Of a stretch of DNA of 64,000 nucleotides, positions 8,249 through 16,364 are shown one piece after another. Within the stretch, counting starts at the first letter, position 1. Each line of letters starts with the position of its first letter. The notes beneath the pieces were generated by a model. The model made no database searches. It was not told the origin of the DNA and worked only from the letters and a program-made list of their open reading frames with translations. This stretch comes from Streptomyces himalayensis subsp. himalayensis (GTDB lineage Bacteria; Actinomycetota; Actinomycetes; Streptomycetales; Streptomycetaceae). Position numbers and translations under genes: made by a program. Location: assembly GCF_013778455.1 (NCBI RefSeq), contig NZ_JACEHE010000013.1, positions 1 through 64,000 of the forward strand. The letters are read 5' to 3'.

Positions 8249-8630
8249 GACGAAACCTTTCTCGATCACATAGCGGACCACCTCGCCGCCCTCCCCACCG
8301 TGCGCGCCGTGGCCCTCGGCGGCTCCCGCGCCCAGGGCACCCACCGGCCCGACCGCGACTGGGACTTCGCGGTCTGCTACCGCGGCGACTTCGACCCGCC
8401 GGCCTGCGGGCCCTGACCGCCATCGGCTGGCAGGGAGGGTCTCCGAGGTCGGCGGGTGGGGCGGCGGCGTCTTCAAAGGCGGCGCCTGGCTGACGATCGA
8501 CGGGCGGCGCACCGACGTGCACTGCGATCTCGACGTCGTGCGTCGCTGGGGGAGCGTCCCGAGGCGATCGCCGCGGCTCTGCGGAGTGCGCCGACCTCCC
8601 GGTTGTTCGGCCGGTCGGCATTTCGGCCGT
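8249..8630 (+). pseudogene. nucleotidyltransferase-domain protein, frameshifted remnant
   Basis: Reading from 8249 gives DETFLDHIADHLAALPTVRA followed by the nucleotidyltransferase core LGGSRAQGTHRPDRDWDFAV, that is the G-G-S-x(n)-D-x-D metal-binding signature of the MNT/pol-beta fold. No start codon is in frame at the expected place (CTG replaces it). The frame ends at a TGA near 8415 and coding resumes in another frame with EVSEVGGWGGGVFKGGAWLT and then DGRRTDVHCDLDVVRRW. At least two frameshifts and loss of the C-terminal half make this a dead gene. It begins 2 nt after the stop of the RHIM-motif gene, so the two were probably an operon. Confidence 0.75.
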
Positions 8631-8803
8631 TCTCAGGATCCGGGACAGACCAGGACCCGGGAACACACACGAGCCGCGTACCGCTGTCACATTACGGAAA
8701 TGGTCACGTCCCGACCCCTTCAAAACCATCCCCTATGGTCGGACCGACAGCCCAGGCCGAAGTCGTCCGAAGGCGCACCCCGCCCCCGCCCGACAGGAGC
8801 CCC

Positions 8804-10672
8804 GTGCACGTCCCCGCCCGTTTCTCCTCCGCAATCCCACCCTGGCTCGCCCATGCCCTGCGCGCCCAGCGCGGACCGGTGCCCTGGAGCGCCGTCGTCC
8901 GTGGCGCGCTGGCGGCCGGGCCCCTCCTGCTGGCAGCGGTGCTGTGGGGGCGGCCGTCGGCCGGTGTCGTCGCCGCGCTCGGGGCCATGCTGGCCGGGAT
9001 CAACGACCGGCGGGGGAGCAGGCGTTCCGCCGTGCAGCGACTCGGAGTACCGGCCGTCGCCGGGGCGTGCGGGCTGCTCATCGGGTCGTACGGCGGGGCT
9101 TATGCGGAGGGGGCCGACGGACGGGCGGGCGCCGTCGCGCTGACCGTGGTGCTCGCCGTGCTCGGGCTCGTCGCGGGTGCCGTCAGTGCCGTGGGGCCCG
9201 TTGCCTCCGCGGCCGGGACGCAGCTGCTGGTGGCCGCTGCGGTCGGTGCCGGGATGGAGCTGCCTGAGCCGGGGTGGCAGCGCGCCCTCTGCTACCTCGT
9301 GGGCGCGGGCTGGCTGATCGCGCTGCGCCTGCTGCTGCCGTCGCCAGGGGTCCCCGGCACCGCCGGGTCCTTCCGCTTCGACGGTGAGCGCACAGCCGTC
9401 GCGGACGTCTACGCCGCAATCGCCGACCTGCTCGAGGCGGCCGGAGGGCCCGACGCCCTCGCCCGCCGGGCCGCGCTCACCGCCGCCCTCGACCATGCCC
9501 AGGACGCCCTGTCCGGGCCGCGTCTGCGGGCCAGGCCCGGCTCGTCGGCCGAGCGCCGGCTGCACGCGCAGTACCTCGCCGCGCTCCCGCTCGCCGAGGC
9601 CGCGACCGCGCTCGCCTGGGCAGGCCGGACCCTTTCCGCCCAGTCTGCGGAGGGCCCGCGCAGGCTGTCGGCCGCCGTCCGCAGCGGGGAGCCCAGCGGT
9701 CCGCTCCCCGCGCCCGCCCGCTACGACGCCGGGCTGCGCGCCCTCGACGACGCCCTGCTGCACGCGGCCGAAGCCTTCGACAGCGGCACAGGGCACGTTC
9801 CGCGGCGCAAGAGCCGGCTCCTGCCCGCCGCCCGCAAGGCCCTGGGACCAGGGGGCCGCGAGTACGGCGTGCGTGTCGCCCTCTGCCTGGGGGCCAGTGC
9901 CGCCGTGGCGCAGGCCCTGCATCACGTGCACTGGTACTGGCTGCCCGCCACCGCCGTCTTCCTGGTCAAGCCCGACCTCGGACCGCTTGCGTCGCGCGTC
10001 CTGTGCCGAGCCCTCGGCACCGTGCTGGGCGCCGCGTGCTTCGCCGCCTTCGCCGCGCTGCTGCCCTCGCCGTACGGGCTCGTCGGCCTGGTGGCCGTCT
10101 GCGGTGCCCTGATCCCGGTGGCCACCCGGCACTTCGCCGCACAGACCGCCGTCGTGACCGTCCTCGTGCTCGGCCTTGTGATGGTCGGTGGCGAACCGCA
10201 GGCAGCCTGGAGCCGCATCGGGGAGACGCTGCTGGCCTGCGCGATCGTGCTGATCGTCGGGCATCTGCCACTGCCGGGGCACGGCGGGAGCGCGGTGCGG
10301 ACCCGCCTGGCGGCCGCCATGCGTGCCGCGGACGCCTATCTCGGCCATGTGCTGAGCGGCTCCGAGGACCGTGCGGTCCGCTGGGCGCTGCGCCGCGCGG
10401 CCTACCGTTCGCTCGCCCAGGCACGCGCAGCCAGCGAGGTCTCCGCCGCCGAGCTGCCCACGCTGGCCCGGCACGCGGCGGGCGCTGCGGAGATCGCGGC
10501 CATGCTGGAACTGATCGTGGACACCGCGACGGCGTGCGCTGTGCACCTCGACGACACCGGCCGCTTGCCGGAGCAGCATGCCCGGCACCTGACCGCGCTG
10601 TGCGCAGACCTCGCCGAGCTGACCCGGCAGAAGGAGCTGGCGGAGTCCCGCGCCCGGATCACGACGGCCTGA
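8804..10672 (+). CDS. FUSC-family integral membrane protein
   Basis: A 622-residue membrane protein with two blocks of hydrophobic helices (about residues 35-165 and 355-490) separated and followed by helical cytoplasmic segments, the duplicated layout of the fusaric-acid-resistance (FUSC)/aromatic-acid exporter family. Family members are thought to export aromatic or weak acids, but none of the actinobacterial forms has a firm substrate to my knowledge. GTG 8804 has AGGAG upstream and follows a non-coding leader; the frame is open further upstream only because of base composition. No partner membrane-fusion protein gene is adjacent. The gene appears to be monocistronic. Confidence 0.82.
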   Translation: MHVPARFSSAIPPWLAHALRAQRGPVPWSAVVRGALAAGPLLLAAVLWGRPSAGVVAALGAMLAGINDRRGSRRSAVQRLGVPAVAGACGLLIGSYGGAYAEGADGRAGAVALTVVLAVLGLVAGAVSAVGPVASAAGTQLLVAAAVGAGMELPEPGWQRALCYLVGAGWLIALRLLLPSPGVPGTAGSFRFDGERTAVADVYAAIADLLEAAGGPDALARRAALTAALDHAQDALSGPRLRARPGSSAERRLHAQYLAALPLAEAATALAWAGRTLSAQSAEGPRRLSAAVRSGEPSGPLPAPARYDAGLRALDDALLHAAEAFDSGTGHVPRRKSRLLPAARKALGPGGREYGVRVALCLGASAAVAQALHHVHWYWLPATAVFLVKPDLGPLASRVLCRALGTVLGAACFAAFAALLPSPYGLVGLVAVCGALIPVATRHFAAQTAVVTVLVLGLVMVGGEPQAAWSRIGETLLACAIVLIVGHLPLPGHGGSAVRTRLAAAMRAADAYLGHVLSGSEDRAVRWALRRAAYRSLAQARAASEVSAAELPTLARHAAGAAEIAAMLELIVDTATACAVHLDDTGRLPEQHARHLTALCADLAELTRQKELAESRARITTA

Positions 10673-10944
10673 TGGGTTGGCGCGGGCCCACCGCTTCCCG
10701 CTCGGCGGCTTGGCGCGTCGGCGCGGTCCCCATCGCTTCCCACTCGACGGCCTGAGCTCGACCGATCCTGATCGGACACTGACCGTATAGGGGTGCTCAC
10801 GGTACGAGAGTGAACCCTGAGTACATTTGGCGTTTCAACTAGGTTTCAGTACCGTCACGTCGCAGACCGAACAGGCTCGCGATGCGTTCTAGTTCCTGAA
10901 CGGTCCTCGAAGGTGTGGGCCGGGCATGAGAACAGGAGAGTGCG
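10673..10944. other. intergenic region, nothing firmly recognised
   Basis: 272 nt between the FUSC gene and the 57-residue ORF. It has a locally AT-richer stretch around 10780-10860, likely to hold the promoter of the small gene, but no promoter, hairpin or RNA gene could be assigned with confidence. Confidence 0.4.
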
Positions 10945-11118
10945 GTGAACGGACGCTTGGTACTGGAGCGCTTTCCGGCCGGTGGCCCGAGGGGATCCTG
11001 GCCGGCGGAGGAGTTCGCGCACTCACTCCGCTTGAAGGGGCAGCCCGCGGAGGTCGTCATGGATCTGGCGTCGGACGCCTTCCTGGTGGTCGTACGGCCA
11101 CGGGAGGCCTCGGAGTAA
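10945..11118 (+). CDS. 57-residue protein of unknown function
   Basis: A short open frame starting GTG 10945 with AGGAG at 10934-10938 and ending TAA at 11116-11118. The product starts MNGRLVLERFPAGGPRGSWP and ends with FLVVVRPREASE; it is soluble, mixed alpha/beta in appearance, with no cysteine. The good ribosome binding site, the amino-acid pattern of a small folded domain (alternating hydrophobics in EVVMDLASDAFLVVV) and the rare TAA stop support it as a genuine gene. It is convergent with the 145-residue protein gene. I do not recognise the family. Confidence 0.6.
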   Translation: MNGRLVLERFPAGGPRGSWPAEEFAHSLRLKGQPAEVVMDLASDAFLVVVRPREASE

Positions 11119-11159
11119 GCCGCGGCCGGTGCGCCGGGCGGCGTACAGCGGCTCCTGTC

Positions 11160-11597
11160 CTAAGCGGTGACCGGGCGCGACCATGCAGGCCTCGCCCCCG
11201 TGACCTGGCACACGGCGAGATAGAGCGGGATCGGCGGGGTGTACACGACGGATGTGCCGTCCGGGCGGTGGATCAGCCCTGGTTCGGCGCACATGTCCGG
11301 CATCACCGCTCCGGTGGCGTACTGCACGGGCGCGGGCCACTCCATGGCGACGTCGGAGTCGGACGGTACGAGCCACCACCAGTGCGCGCCGTCGCCGTAG
11401 ACGCACCCCGCCCGCGGCAACCGCGCCAGCAACTGCTGCCCGTACGCCGCCGGCACCGCGACCGCGTCGCAGCCCAGAGGTGCCGACATTCCGGACGGAA
11501 CGGTCAGCCGCAGCGGCGGCACGCGGAGGGGCGGCCGCCGACGTGCCAAGCCGGTCAGCGTGTCGATGGACAGTGCCCGGAGCCTCGTCACAGCCAT
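11160..11597 (-). CDS. conserved Streptomyces hypothetical protein (145 aa)
   Basis: A 145-residue soluble protein of unknown function. Its ATG (11597) lies inside the end of the upstream ATP-binding gene (10-nt overlap), so the two are co-translated. Visible features are an Arg-rich start, an aromatic patch GAHWWWLVPS near residue 72, and PDGTSVVYTPPIPLYLAVCQ near the C-terminus. The pairing of such a protein with an anti-sigma-like ATP-binding protein and divergent XRE-DUF5753/DUF397 genes is common in Streptomyces. The frame is open further upstream but that part is the out-of-frame copy of the ATP-binding gene and is not coding. Confidence 0.7.
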   Translation of the reverse strand: MAVTRLRALSIDTLTGLARRRPPLRVPPLRLTVPSGMSAPLGCDAVAVPAAYGQQLLARLPRAGCVYGDGAHWWWLVPSDSDVAMEWPAPVQYATGAVMPDMCAEPGLIHRPDGTSVVYTPPIPLYLAVCQVTGARPAWSRPVTA

Positions 11598-12142
11598 GCG
11601 GTCCCCGTCCCGCGGGTCCCGTCCGTCTCGGCCCCCGTCCCGCGGGTCCCGTCGGTCTTGGCCCCCGTCCCGCGGGCAGCGTCGCTCCTCCGCGGCAGCT
11701 CCGCCCATACGAGCAGCCCGGGCGCCGCTTCCTGAGCCCCCCATGCGCTGCTCACGGCCTCGACGAGGAGCAATCCCCTCCCGTGCTCCTCCTCGGGCCG
11801 CTGCGGAGACGGGTGCGGCTCGCCGGGGGTGCATCCCTCGTCGCGCACCGATATGCGGAGCCGATCGGCGGCGTCGTGAAGCTCGCACACGATCACCTGG
11901 GACGCGGTGTGGACCAGTGCGTTCGTCACCAGCTCGGAGACGACCAAGGCGGCCGCCTCGCAGGTGTCCTCGCCGACGGACCAGCCGGTCAGCCGGGTGC
12001 GCGTCAGCCGTCGGGCCTGCCCTGCGGAGCGCGGATGCACTGCCAGTTCGAAGCTGAACCGGCGTCCGGAGGGCGCGCCGACATGCGCCCCGGCGGGTAT
12101 CCCGGGGCTCGCTTCGGCGCTTGTTCCTAATGGCGCGGACAT
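11588..12142 (-). CDS. anti-sigma-like ATP-binding protein (HATPase_c_2)
   Basis: A 184-residue GHKL-type ATPase domain protein like SpoIIAB/RsbW. The N box is VVSELVTNALVHT, the G1 box is SVRDEGCTPG, and the G2-like box is HGRGLLLVEA. In Streptomyces such proteins are paired with XRE-DUF5753 and DUF397 proteins, here encoded divergently, and are believed to act in small regulatory switches. ATG 12142 is chosen for family length; a GTG at 12148 is possible. The C-terminus (about 155-184) is made of DGTRGTGA-type decapeptide repeats encoded by a 30-bp tandem repeat, and it overlaps the start of the next gene. Confidence 0.83.
   Translation of the reverse strand: MSAPLGTSAEASPGIPAGAHVGAPSGRRFSFELAVHPRSAGQARRLTRTRLTGWSVGEDTCEAAALVVSELVTNALVHTASQVIVCELHDAADRLRISVRDEGCTPGEPHPSPQRPEEEHGRGLLLVEAVSSAWGAQEAAPGLLVWAELPRRSDAARGTGAKTDGTRGTGAETDGTRGTGTAWL
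11607..11676. repeat. 30-bp in-frame tandem repeat
   Basis: Two nearly identical 30-bp units (11607-11636 and 11637-11666) and the first 10 bp of a third. They encode repeated GTGA/DGTR-type residues at the C-terminus of the ATP-binding protein. The unit length is a multiple of three, so copy-number change would not break the frame. Confidence 0.85.
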
Positions 12143-12376
12143 AGTCACGCATGCAACTATCTCCCCGCCCTGAACACTTGGCAAGAGCCACTCTGGAAAG
12201 TGCAGAGTGCAGTGTGCCCTGGTGGAGGGCCATGGCACACTTCTCGCAACGACCCGCCGGGCGGGCCCACTTGGCATGGTTTCATGCGGCTTGTCCCAGT
12301 GCCGCTGTGCGGATTTTCGGCCAGTTGGGCTGTGGGGACTGTTGTCGGGCTACTTGGGACCGGAGAGAGGTGCAGC

Positions 12377-13237
12377 GTGAGCGAACCGCGTTCCGCCCCG
12401 ACGGTCGGGCAGGTCGTCCTCGGCCGACGCCTCCAGGACCTGCGGGAACGGGCCGGTCTCAAACGCGAGGAGGCCGCCCGCATCCTGCGCGTGGCCCCGG
12501 CCACCGTCCGCCGGATGGAAACGGCCGAGGTCGCGCTCAAGATCCCGTATCTGCAACTGCTGCTGAAGTCCTACGGAGTCCCCGACGGCGAGGCCGACGC
12601 GTTCGTCACGCTTGCCGAGGAGGCCAACAGGCCGGGCTGGTGGCAGCGGTTCCACGACATCCTGCCGGGCTGGTTCAGTATGTACGTCAGCCTGGAGGGG
12701 GCAGCGAGCCTCATCCGCTCGTACGAACCGCACTTCGTCCCCGGGCTGTTGCAGACCGAGGACTACACCCGCGCCGTCATGCGGTCCGGCGCGATCGGCC
12801 AGACCCGGCCTGACGACATCGACCGCCATGTGGACCTGCGGATGCAGCGTCAGCACCTGCTCACCCGTGAGGACGCCCCGAGGCTGTGGGTCGTGATGGA
12901 GGAGACGGCGCTGCGCCGTCCCGTCGGCGGCCCCGAGGTGATGCGGGCGCAGGTCGACCGGCTGCTCGAGGCCATGCAACTGCCCCATGTGACGCTGCAG
13001 ATAGCCGAGTTCGCGTCCGGACCGCACCCGGGCACGTACGGGCCGTTCGTGCTCTTCCGCTTCGCCATGCCGGAGCTCCCGGACATGGTCTACAGCGAGT
13101 ATCTGACCGGTGCGGTCTATCTGGACGCGCGTGCCGAGGTCGCCACGCATCTCGAGGTCATGGACCGCATGGCGGCTGGGGCCGCAACAGCAGGACGCAC
13201 TAAGGAAATCCTCCGGGATTTCCGCAAGGAGCTCTGA
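12377..13237 (+). CDS. XRE-family regulator with DUF5753 domain
   Basis: A 286-residue helix-turn-helix regulator of the Streptomyces XRE-DUF5753 class. The HTH is at about residues 13-68 (RRLQDLRERAGLKREEAARI, then APATVRRMETAE). The DUF5753 ligand or partner domain fills about 95-280, with the typical FVPGLLQTEDYTRAV motif and LPDMVYSEYLTGAVYLD. GTG 12377 follows GAGAGAGG and begins exactly where family members begin. The stop is immediately followed by the ATG of the DUF397 gene (TGAATG), so both are co-translated. In known examples the DUF397 protein is a small partner or antagonist of this regulator and the nearby ATP-binding protein is part of the same module. Confidence 0.92.
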   Translation: MSEPRSAPTVGQVVLGRRLQDLRERAGLKREEAARILRVAPATVRRMETAEVALKIPYLQLLLKSYGVPDGEADAFVTLAEEANRPGWWQRFHDILPGWFSMYVSLEGAASLIRSYEPHFVPGLLQTEDYTRAVMRSGAIGQTRPDDIDRHVDLRMQRQHLLTREDAPRLWVVMEETALRRPVGGPEVMRAQVDRLLEAMQLPHVTLQIAEFASGPHPGTYGPFVLFRFAMPELPDMVYSEYLTGAVYLDARAEVATHLEVMDRMAAGAATAGRTKEILRDFRKEL

Positions 13238-13528
13238 ATGGACCGGATCAAGGCCCGGATGCGCGCCACCGACGGCATCCGCCGTGTCGATGGTGGGCGG
13301 ATCTACAACGGCATGCCCGCCCGCGAACTCGGCACCGAGGGCTGGCACAAGCCGTGGAGCGGCGGCAACGGCGGCAACTGCGTGGAGGCCATGAAGCTCT
13401 CTGACGGCAGGGTCGCGGTGCGCCACTCGGCCGACCCCGACGGACCTGCCCTGATCTACACACCCGGCGAGATCAACGCGTTCATAGAGGCCGCCAAGGC
13501 CGGAGAGGCGGACTTCCTGCTGTCGTGA
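13238..13528 (+). CDS. DUF397 domain protein
   Basis: A 96-residue DUF397 protein, the small companion of XRE-DUF5753 regulators. The signature WHKPWSGGNGGNCVEAMKL is at about residues 36-54, followed by VAVRHSADPDGPALIYTPGE, and a short helical end. Most DUF397 proteins begin at this motif; here about 35 extra residues precede it. It directly abuts the regulator gene, implying stoichiometric coupled expression. The function is inferred only from genetic pairing in Streptomyces regulators. Confidence 0.93.
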   Translation: MDRIKARMRATDGIRRVDGGRIYNGMPARELGTEGWHKPWSGGNGGNCVEAMKLSDGRVAVRHSADPDGPALIYTPGEINAFIEAAKAGEADFLLS

Positions 13529-13598
13529 CCGTCCGGTTCGTCCATTCTCCCGGCACCGTGAACCGTACCGACCGTCCTTACGACTCATGGAGTTACTC

Positions 13599-13890
13599 AT
13601 GACCGGGCAAGATGCCGTGGCCGGGCAAGGAACTGCTGCCGCGGGGGAAGCCACGGCCCCCGGAAAGACCCGCAGATCGACATGAGCAAGCCACATCCGG
13701 CGCGCATGTACGACTGGTTCCTGGGCGGCAAGGACAACTAGCCCGTCGACGTGGAGATGGCCGAGCAGCTCGTGGCTCTGGAGCCGCGAGTGCCGGTCAT
13801 TGCGCGCGTCAACCGGTCGTTCATGCAGCGCGCCTGCACTGGCTCGCCCTGCAGGGAGTACGCCAGTTCCTGTCTGGGTGGCGTGCGCGG
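13599..13890 (+). pseudogene. SAM-dependent methyltransferase (DUF574), decayed
   Basis: Fragments of the Streptomyces DUF574 methyltransferase can be read, but not in one frame. The start (ATG 13599, MTGQDAVAGQGTAAAGEAT) runs to a TGA at 13683-13685 after an apparent one-base deletion. The frame from 13682 gives MSKPHPARMYDWFLGGKDN and stops at an in-frame TAG (13739-13741) where the family has Tyr (KDNYPVD). It continues with EMAEQLVALEPRVPVIARVN, then shifts frame again near 13842 to read LHWLALQGVRQFL, and the remaining two thirds of the gene are gone. At least three inactivating changes are visible, so the gene is dead. Confidence 0.88.
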
Positions 13891-13983
13891 GGCTGCGTGC
13901 GTGCCGCAGGCAGCCGCCGTGCCCCCGGTCGCTGCTCCTAGAGTCGCCGTGCCCCACGGAGGCGAGGTGAGGCGGGGCGGGCG

Positions 13984-15468
13984 TCAAGCCGTGAGCGGGC
14001 GGTCGTACGGACCTATCGGGGACGGGAGGCGTTCCGAGCCCGTCAGATGGCGGTCCACGGCCGCCGCCACCGCGCGGCCCTCGGCGATCGCCCAGACGAT
14101 GAGTGACTGGCCGCGGGCCGCGTCCCCTGCGGCGAAGACACCCGGGACGTTCGTCGCGAAGCCCGCGTCCCGCGTGATCGTGCCGCGCTCGTCGAGGGCC
14201 AGCCCCAGCTGATCGATGAGCCCGTCCCCGCGGTCGGGCCCCGAGAAGCCGAGCGCGAGAAGGACCAGGTCGGCCGGGAGCGTACGCTCCGTGCCGGGCT
14301 TGGGGCGGCGCGCCGCGTCCACCTCGACGAGGTGCAGGGCTCGTACATGCCCGGCCGCGTCTCCCGTGAAACGGAGCGTGGATGCCGCGAAGAGGCGTGC
14401 GTCCGCATCCGCTGCCGGCGCGGTGGCCAGGTCCCTCGCCTCCTCATGCGCGGCAGACAGCCGGTAGATCTTCGGGTACGTCGGCCAGGGGTCCGTCTCC
14501 GTCCGCTCGGTCGCCGGCTGCGGATAGATGTCCAGCTGGGTCACGGACGCCGCGCCGTCGCGTACCGCCGTGCCCAGGCAGTCCGCCCCGGTGTCGCCGC
14601 CGCCGACGATCACAACGTGCTTGCCCCTGGCGGACAGCGGCGAGACGTCGAGATCGCCCTCGCACACCCGGTTGGCCAGCGGCAGATACTCCATGGCCTG
14701 GTGTATGCCGGTCAACTCCCGCCCGGAAACCGGCAGTTCGCGCCACGCCGTGGCACCGACGGCAAGCACCACCGCGTCGTACTTCGCCCGCAGCTCATCC
14801 GCCCCGATGTCCCGCCCGACCGCCGTGCCCGCCCGGAACTTGGTGCCCTCCGCCTCCATCTGGCCGAGCCGCCGCTCCAGGTGGTGCTTCTCCATCTTGA
14901 ACGAGGGGATGCCGTACCGCATCAGCCCCCCGATACGGTCGTCCCGCTCGTACACCGCGACGGTGTGCCCCACGCGCGTCAGCTGCTGCGCCGCGGCGAG
15001 CCCGGCAGGGCCGGAACCGATGACCGCGACCGTCCGGCCCGACAGCCTGTCCGGGGGCCGCGGCGGTGTGAGCCCGTCCTCCCAGGCACGGTCCGCTATG
15101 GCCGCCTCGACGTTCTTGATCGTGACCGCAGGCTGGTTGATCGCCAGTACACAACCCGCCTCGCAGGGGGCGGGGCAGAGCCGCCCGGTGAACTCCGGGA
15201 AGTTGTTCGTGGCGTGCAGCCGCTCGCTCGCCGCCCGCCAGTCCTCGCGCGAGACCAGGTCGTTCCACTCCGGGATCAGATTGCCCAGCGGGCAGGCGTC
15301 ATGGCAGAACGGTATGCCGCAGTCCATGCAGCGGTTGGCCTGCAGGCTGATGATCGGGAGCAGGGCGCCGGGGACGTAGACCTCGTCCCAGTCCCGGACG
15401 CGCTCCTCGACCGGGCGCCGCGGCCATTCCTGGCGGGAGGTCGTGAGGAAACCTTTGGGATCGGCCAT
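13984..15468 (-). CDS. gltD: glutamate synthase small subunit (GltD-type)
   Basis: A 494-residue FAD/Fe-S oxidoreductase that feeds NADPH electrons to a partner, as the beta subunit of glutamate synthase. N-terminal cysteines Cys47, Cys50, Cys55, Cys59 and Cys98, Cys102, Cys106 form the two 4Fe-4S sites; the FAD Rossmann motif VIGSGPAGLAAAQQL is at about 149-163, the NADPH motif VIVGGGDTGADCLGTAV at about 288, and the C-terminal FAAGDAARGQSLIVWAI binds the flavin. It is full length. No gltB large-subunit gene lies next to it, so it is either the distant partner of a gltB elsewhere or a GltD-like paralogue serving another acceptor. Confidence 0.92.
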   Translation of the reverse strand: MADPKGFLTTSRQEWPRRPVEERVRDWDEVYVPGALLPIISLQANRCMDCGIPFCHDACPLGNLIPEWNDLVSREDWRAASERLHATNNFPEFTGRLCPAPCEAGCVLAINQPAVTIKNVEAAIADRAWEDGLTPPRPPDRLSGRTVAVIGSGPAGLAAAQQLTRVGHTVAVYERDDRIGGLMRYGIPSFKMEKHHLERRLGQMEAEGTKFRAGTAVGRDIGADELRAKYDAVVLAVGATAWRELPVSGRELTGIHQAMEYLPLANRVCEGDLDVSPLSARGKHVVIVGGGDTGADCLGTAVRDGAASVTQLDIYPQPATERTETDPWPTYPKIYRLSAAHEEARDLATAPAADADARLFAASTLRFTGDAAGHVRALHLVEVDAARRPKPGTERTLPADLVLLALGFSGPDRGDGLIDQLGLALDERGTITRDAGFATNVPGVFAAGDAARGQSLIVWAIAEGRAVAAAVDRHLTGSERLPSPIGPYDRPLTA

Positions 15469-15534
15469 GGCCGTCTCCCTTGCCTACCGGGGGGACAGCG
15501 TCTTCCCGCCACCATACGTCGCGCGGCCGCCGTA

Positions 15535-15630
15535 CGTCGCGGCGTCGTCCGCGGTGTGCGTCGTGCGGTGGTGCCCGGTGTGCGTCGCGGCGTCGTCCGC
15601 GGTGTGCGTCCTGCGGTGGTGCCCGGTGTG
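15535..15630. repeat. 48-bp tandem duplication upstream of gltD
   Basis: Two adjacent 48-bp units (15535-15582 and 15583-15630) differ at a single base. Shorter partial echoes of the unit (GTACGTCGCG) occur just before. The repeat occupies most of the 183-nt gap between the DUF1772 gene and gltD, so it lies in the gltD leader/promoter region. Confidence 0.9.
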
Positions 15631-15651
15631 CCGCGCGGCTCGTCAGCCTCG

Positions 15652-16146
15652 TCAGACGGTGAGGGCCAGGACGAACGAGGCGCTCGCGGCGAGCGACGCG
15701 ACACTGCGTATGTGGTTCCACATGGTCCACTCGGCCACATACGTCCGCCAGTAGTCGGCGCTCTCCGCCGCCTCCGGATCAAGCTTGGCGAGCGCATCGT
15801 TGCGCGGGACGTTTGCCGCGATCGTCACCCCGAAGGTACCGGCGAGATACAGCGCGCAACCCAGCAGCAGCTCGACCGTGCCCTCGTCCGGCCACAGTAC
15901 GACGGTGACCACGGCCAGCACGGCGCACAGCCCGGCCGCACCTATGAACAGCACCATGAAGGCCGGGCGGACCGCCGTCACGTTGATCGCCTTCATCGCG
16001 GCGATGCCCTGAGCGGGAGGGAGCGCGGCGAGCCCCTTCATCACGAAGGTGGAGAAGGCGACGAAGACTCCGGCCACCAGTCCGCAGGCGAGCGCCCCCA
16101 GCAGAGTGAGCACGAAGTACGGTCCCTGGATCATGTCGACTCCCAT
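15652..16146 (-). CDS. DUF1772 (anthrone oxygenase-like) membrane protein
   Basis: A 164-residue membrane protein with four hydrophobic helices (about residues 8-32, 62-85, 92-112, 140-162). The C-terminal YVAEWTMWNHIRSVASLAAS is the characteristic DUF1772/anthrone-oxygenase-like end. Some family members have been linked to oxidation of polyketide anthrones, but most bacterial ones are of unknown function, and no polyketide genes are near. ATG 16146 is used; the gene is followed by the 48-bp tandem repeat and gltD on the same strand. Confidence 0.85.
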   Translation of the reverse strand: MGVDMIQGPYFVLTLLGALACGLVAGVFVAFSTFVMKGLAALPPAQGIAAMKAINVTAVRPAFMVLFIGAAGLCAVLAVVTVVLWPDEGTVELLLGCALYLAGTFGVTIAANVPRNDALAKLDPEAAESADYWRTYVAEWTMWNHIRSVASLAASASFVLALTV

Positions 16147-16364
16147 ATCCTTCAGGGTTGTTGGGGTGCATCCCGGCGTCGGGTGGAGGTACTGCCGGTG
16201 AGCCGCGAAAGATCCTGTACCGCGACCCCCGTCACCACAAGTTGAAATTCCATACGGGGTCCGTCACAGACCAGGGCAGAGGGAGGCGGCCGTCGGGTCC
16301 ACCGCCGCACTCGCAGGTCAACCGCATTCGGCGCTCCCTTACACGGCCTTACGGCCATACGTCC

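Noticed and set aside
11598..12233. Upstream extension of the 145-residue protein frame
   Set aside because: It overlaps the ATP-binding gene in another frame and has no family features.
15443..15754. Possible 103-residue plus-strand ORF over the 48-bp repeat
   Set aside because: Its reading is produced by the repeat, it has no ribosome binding site and overlaps the starts of gltD and the end of the DUF1772 gene.
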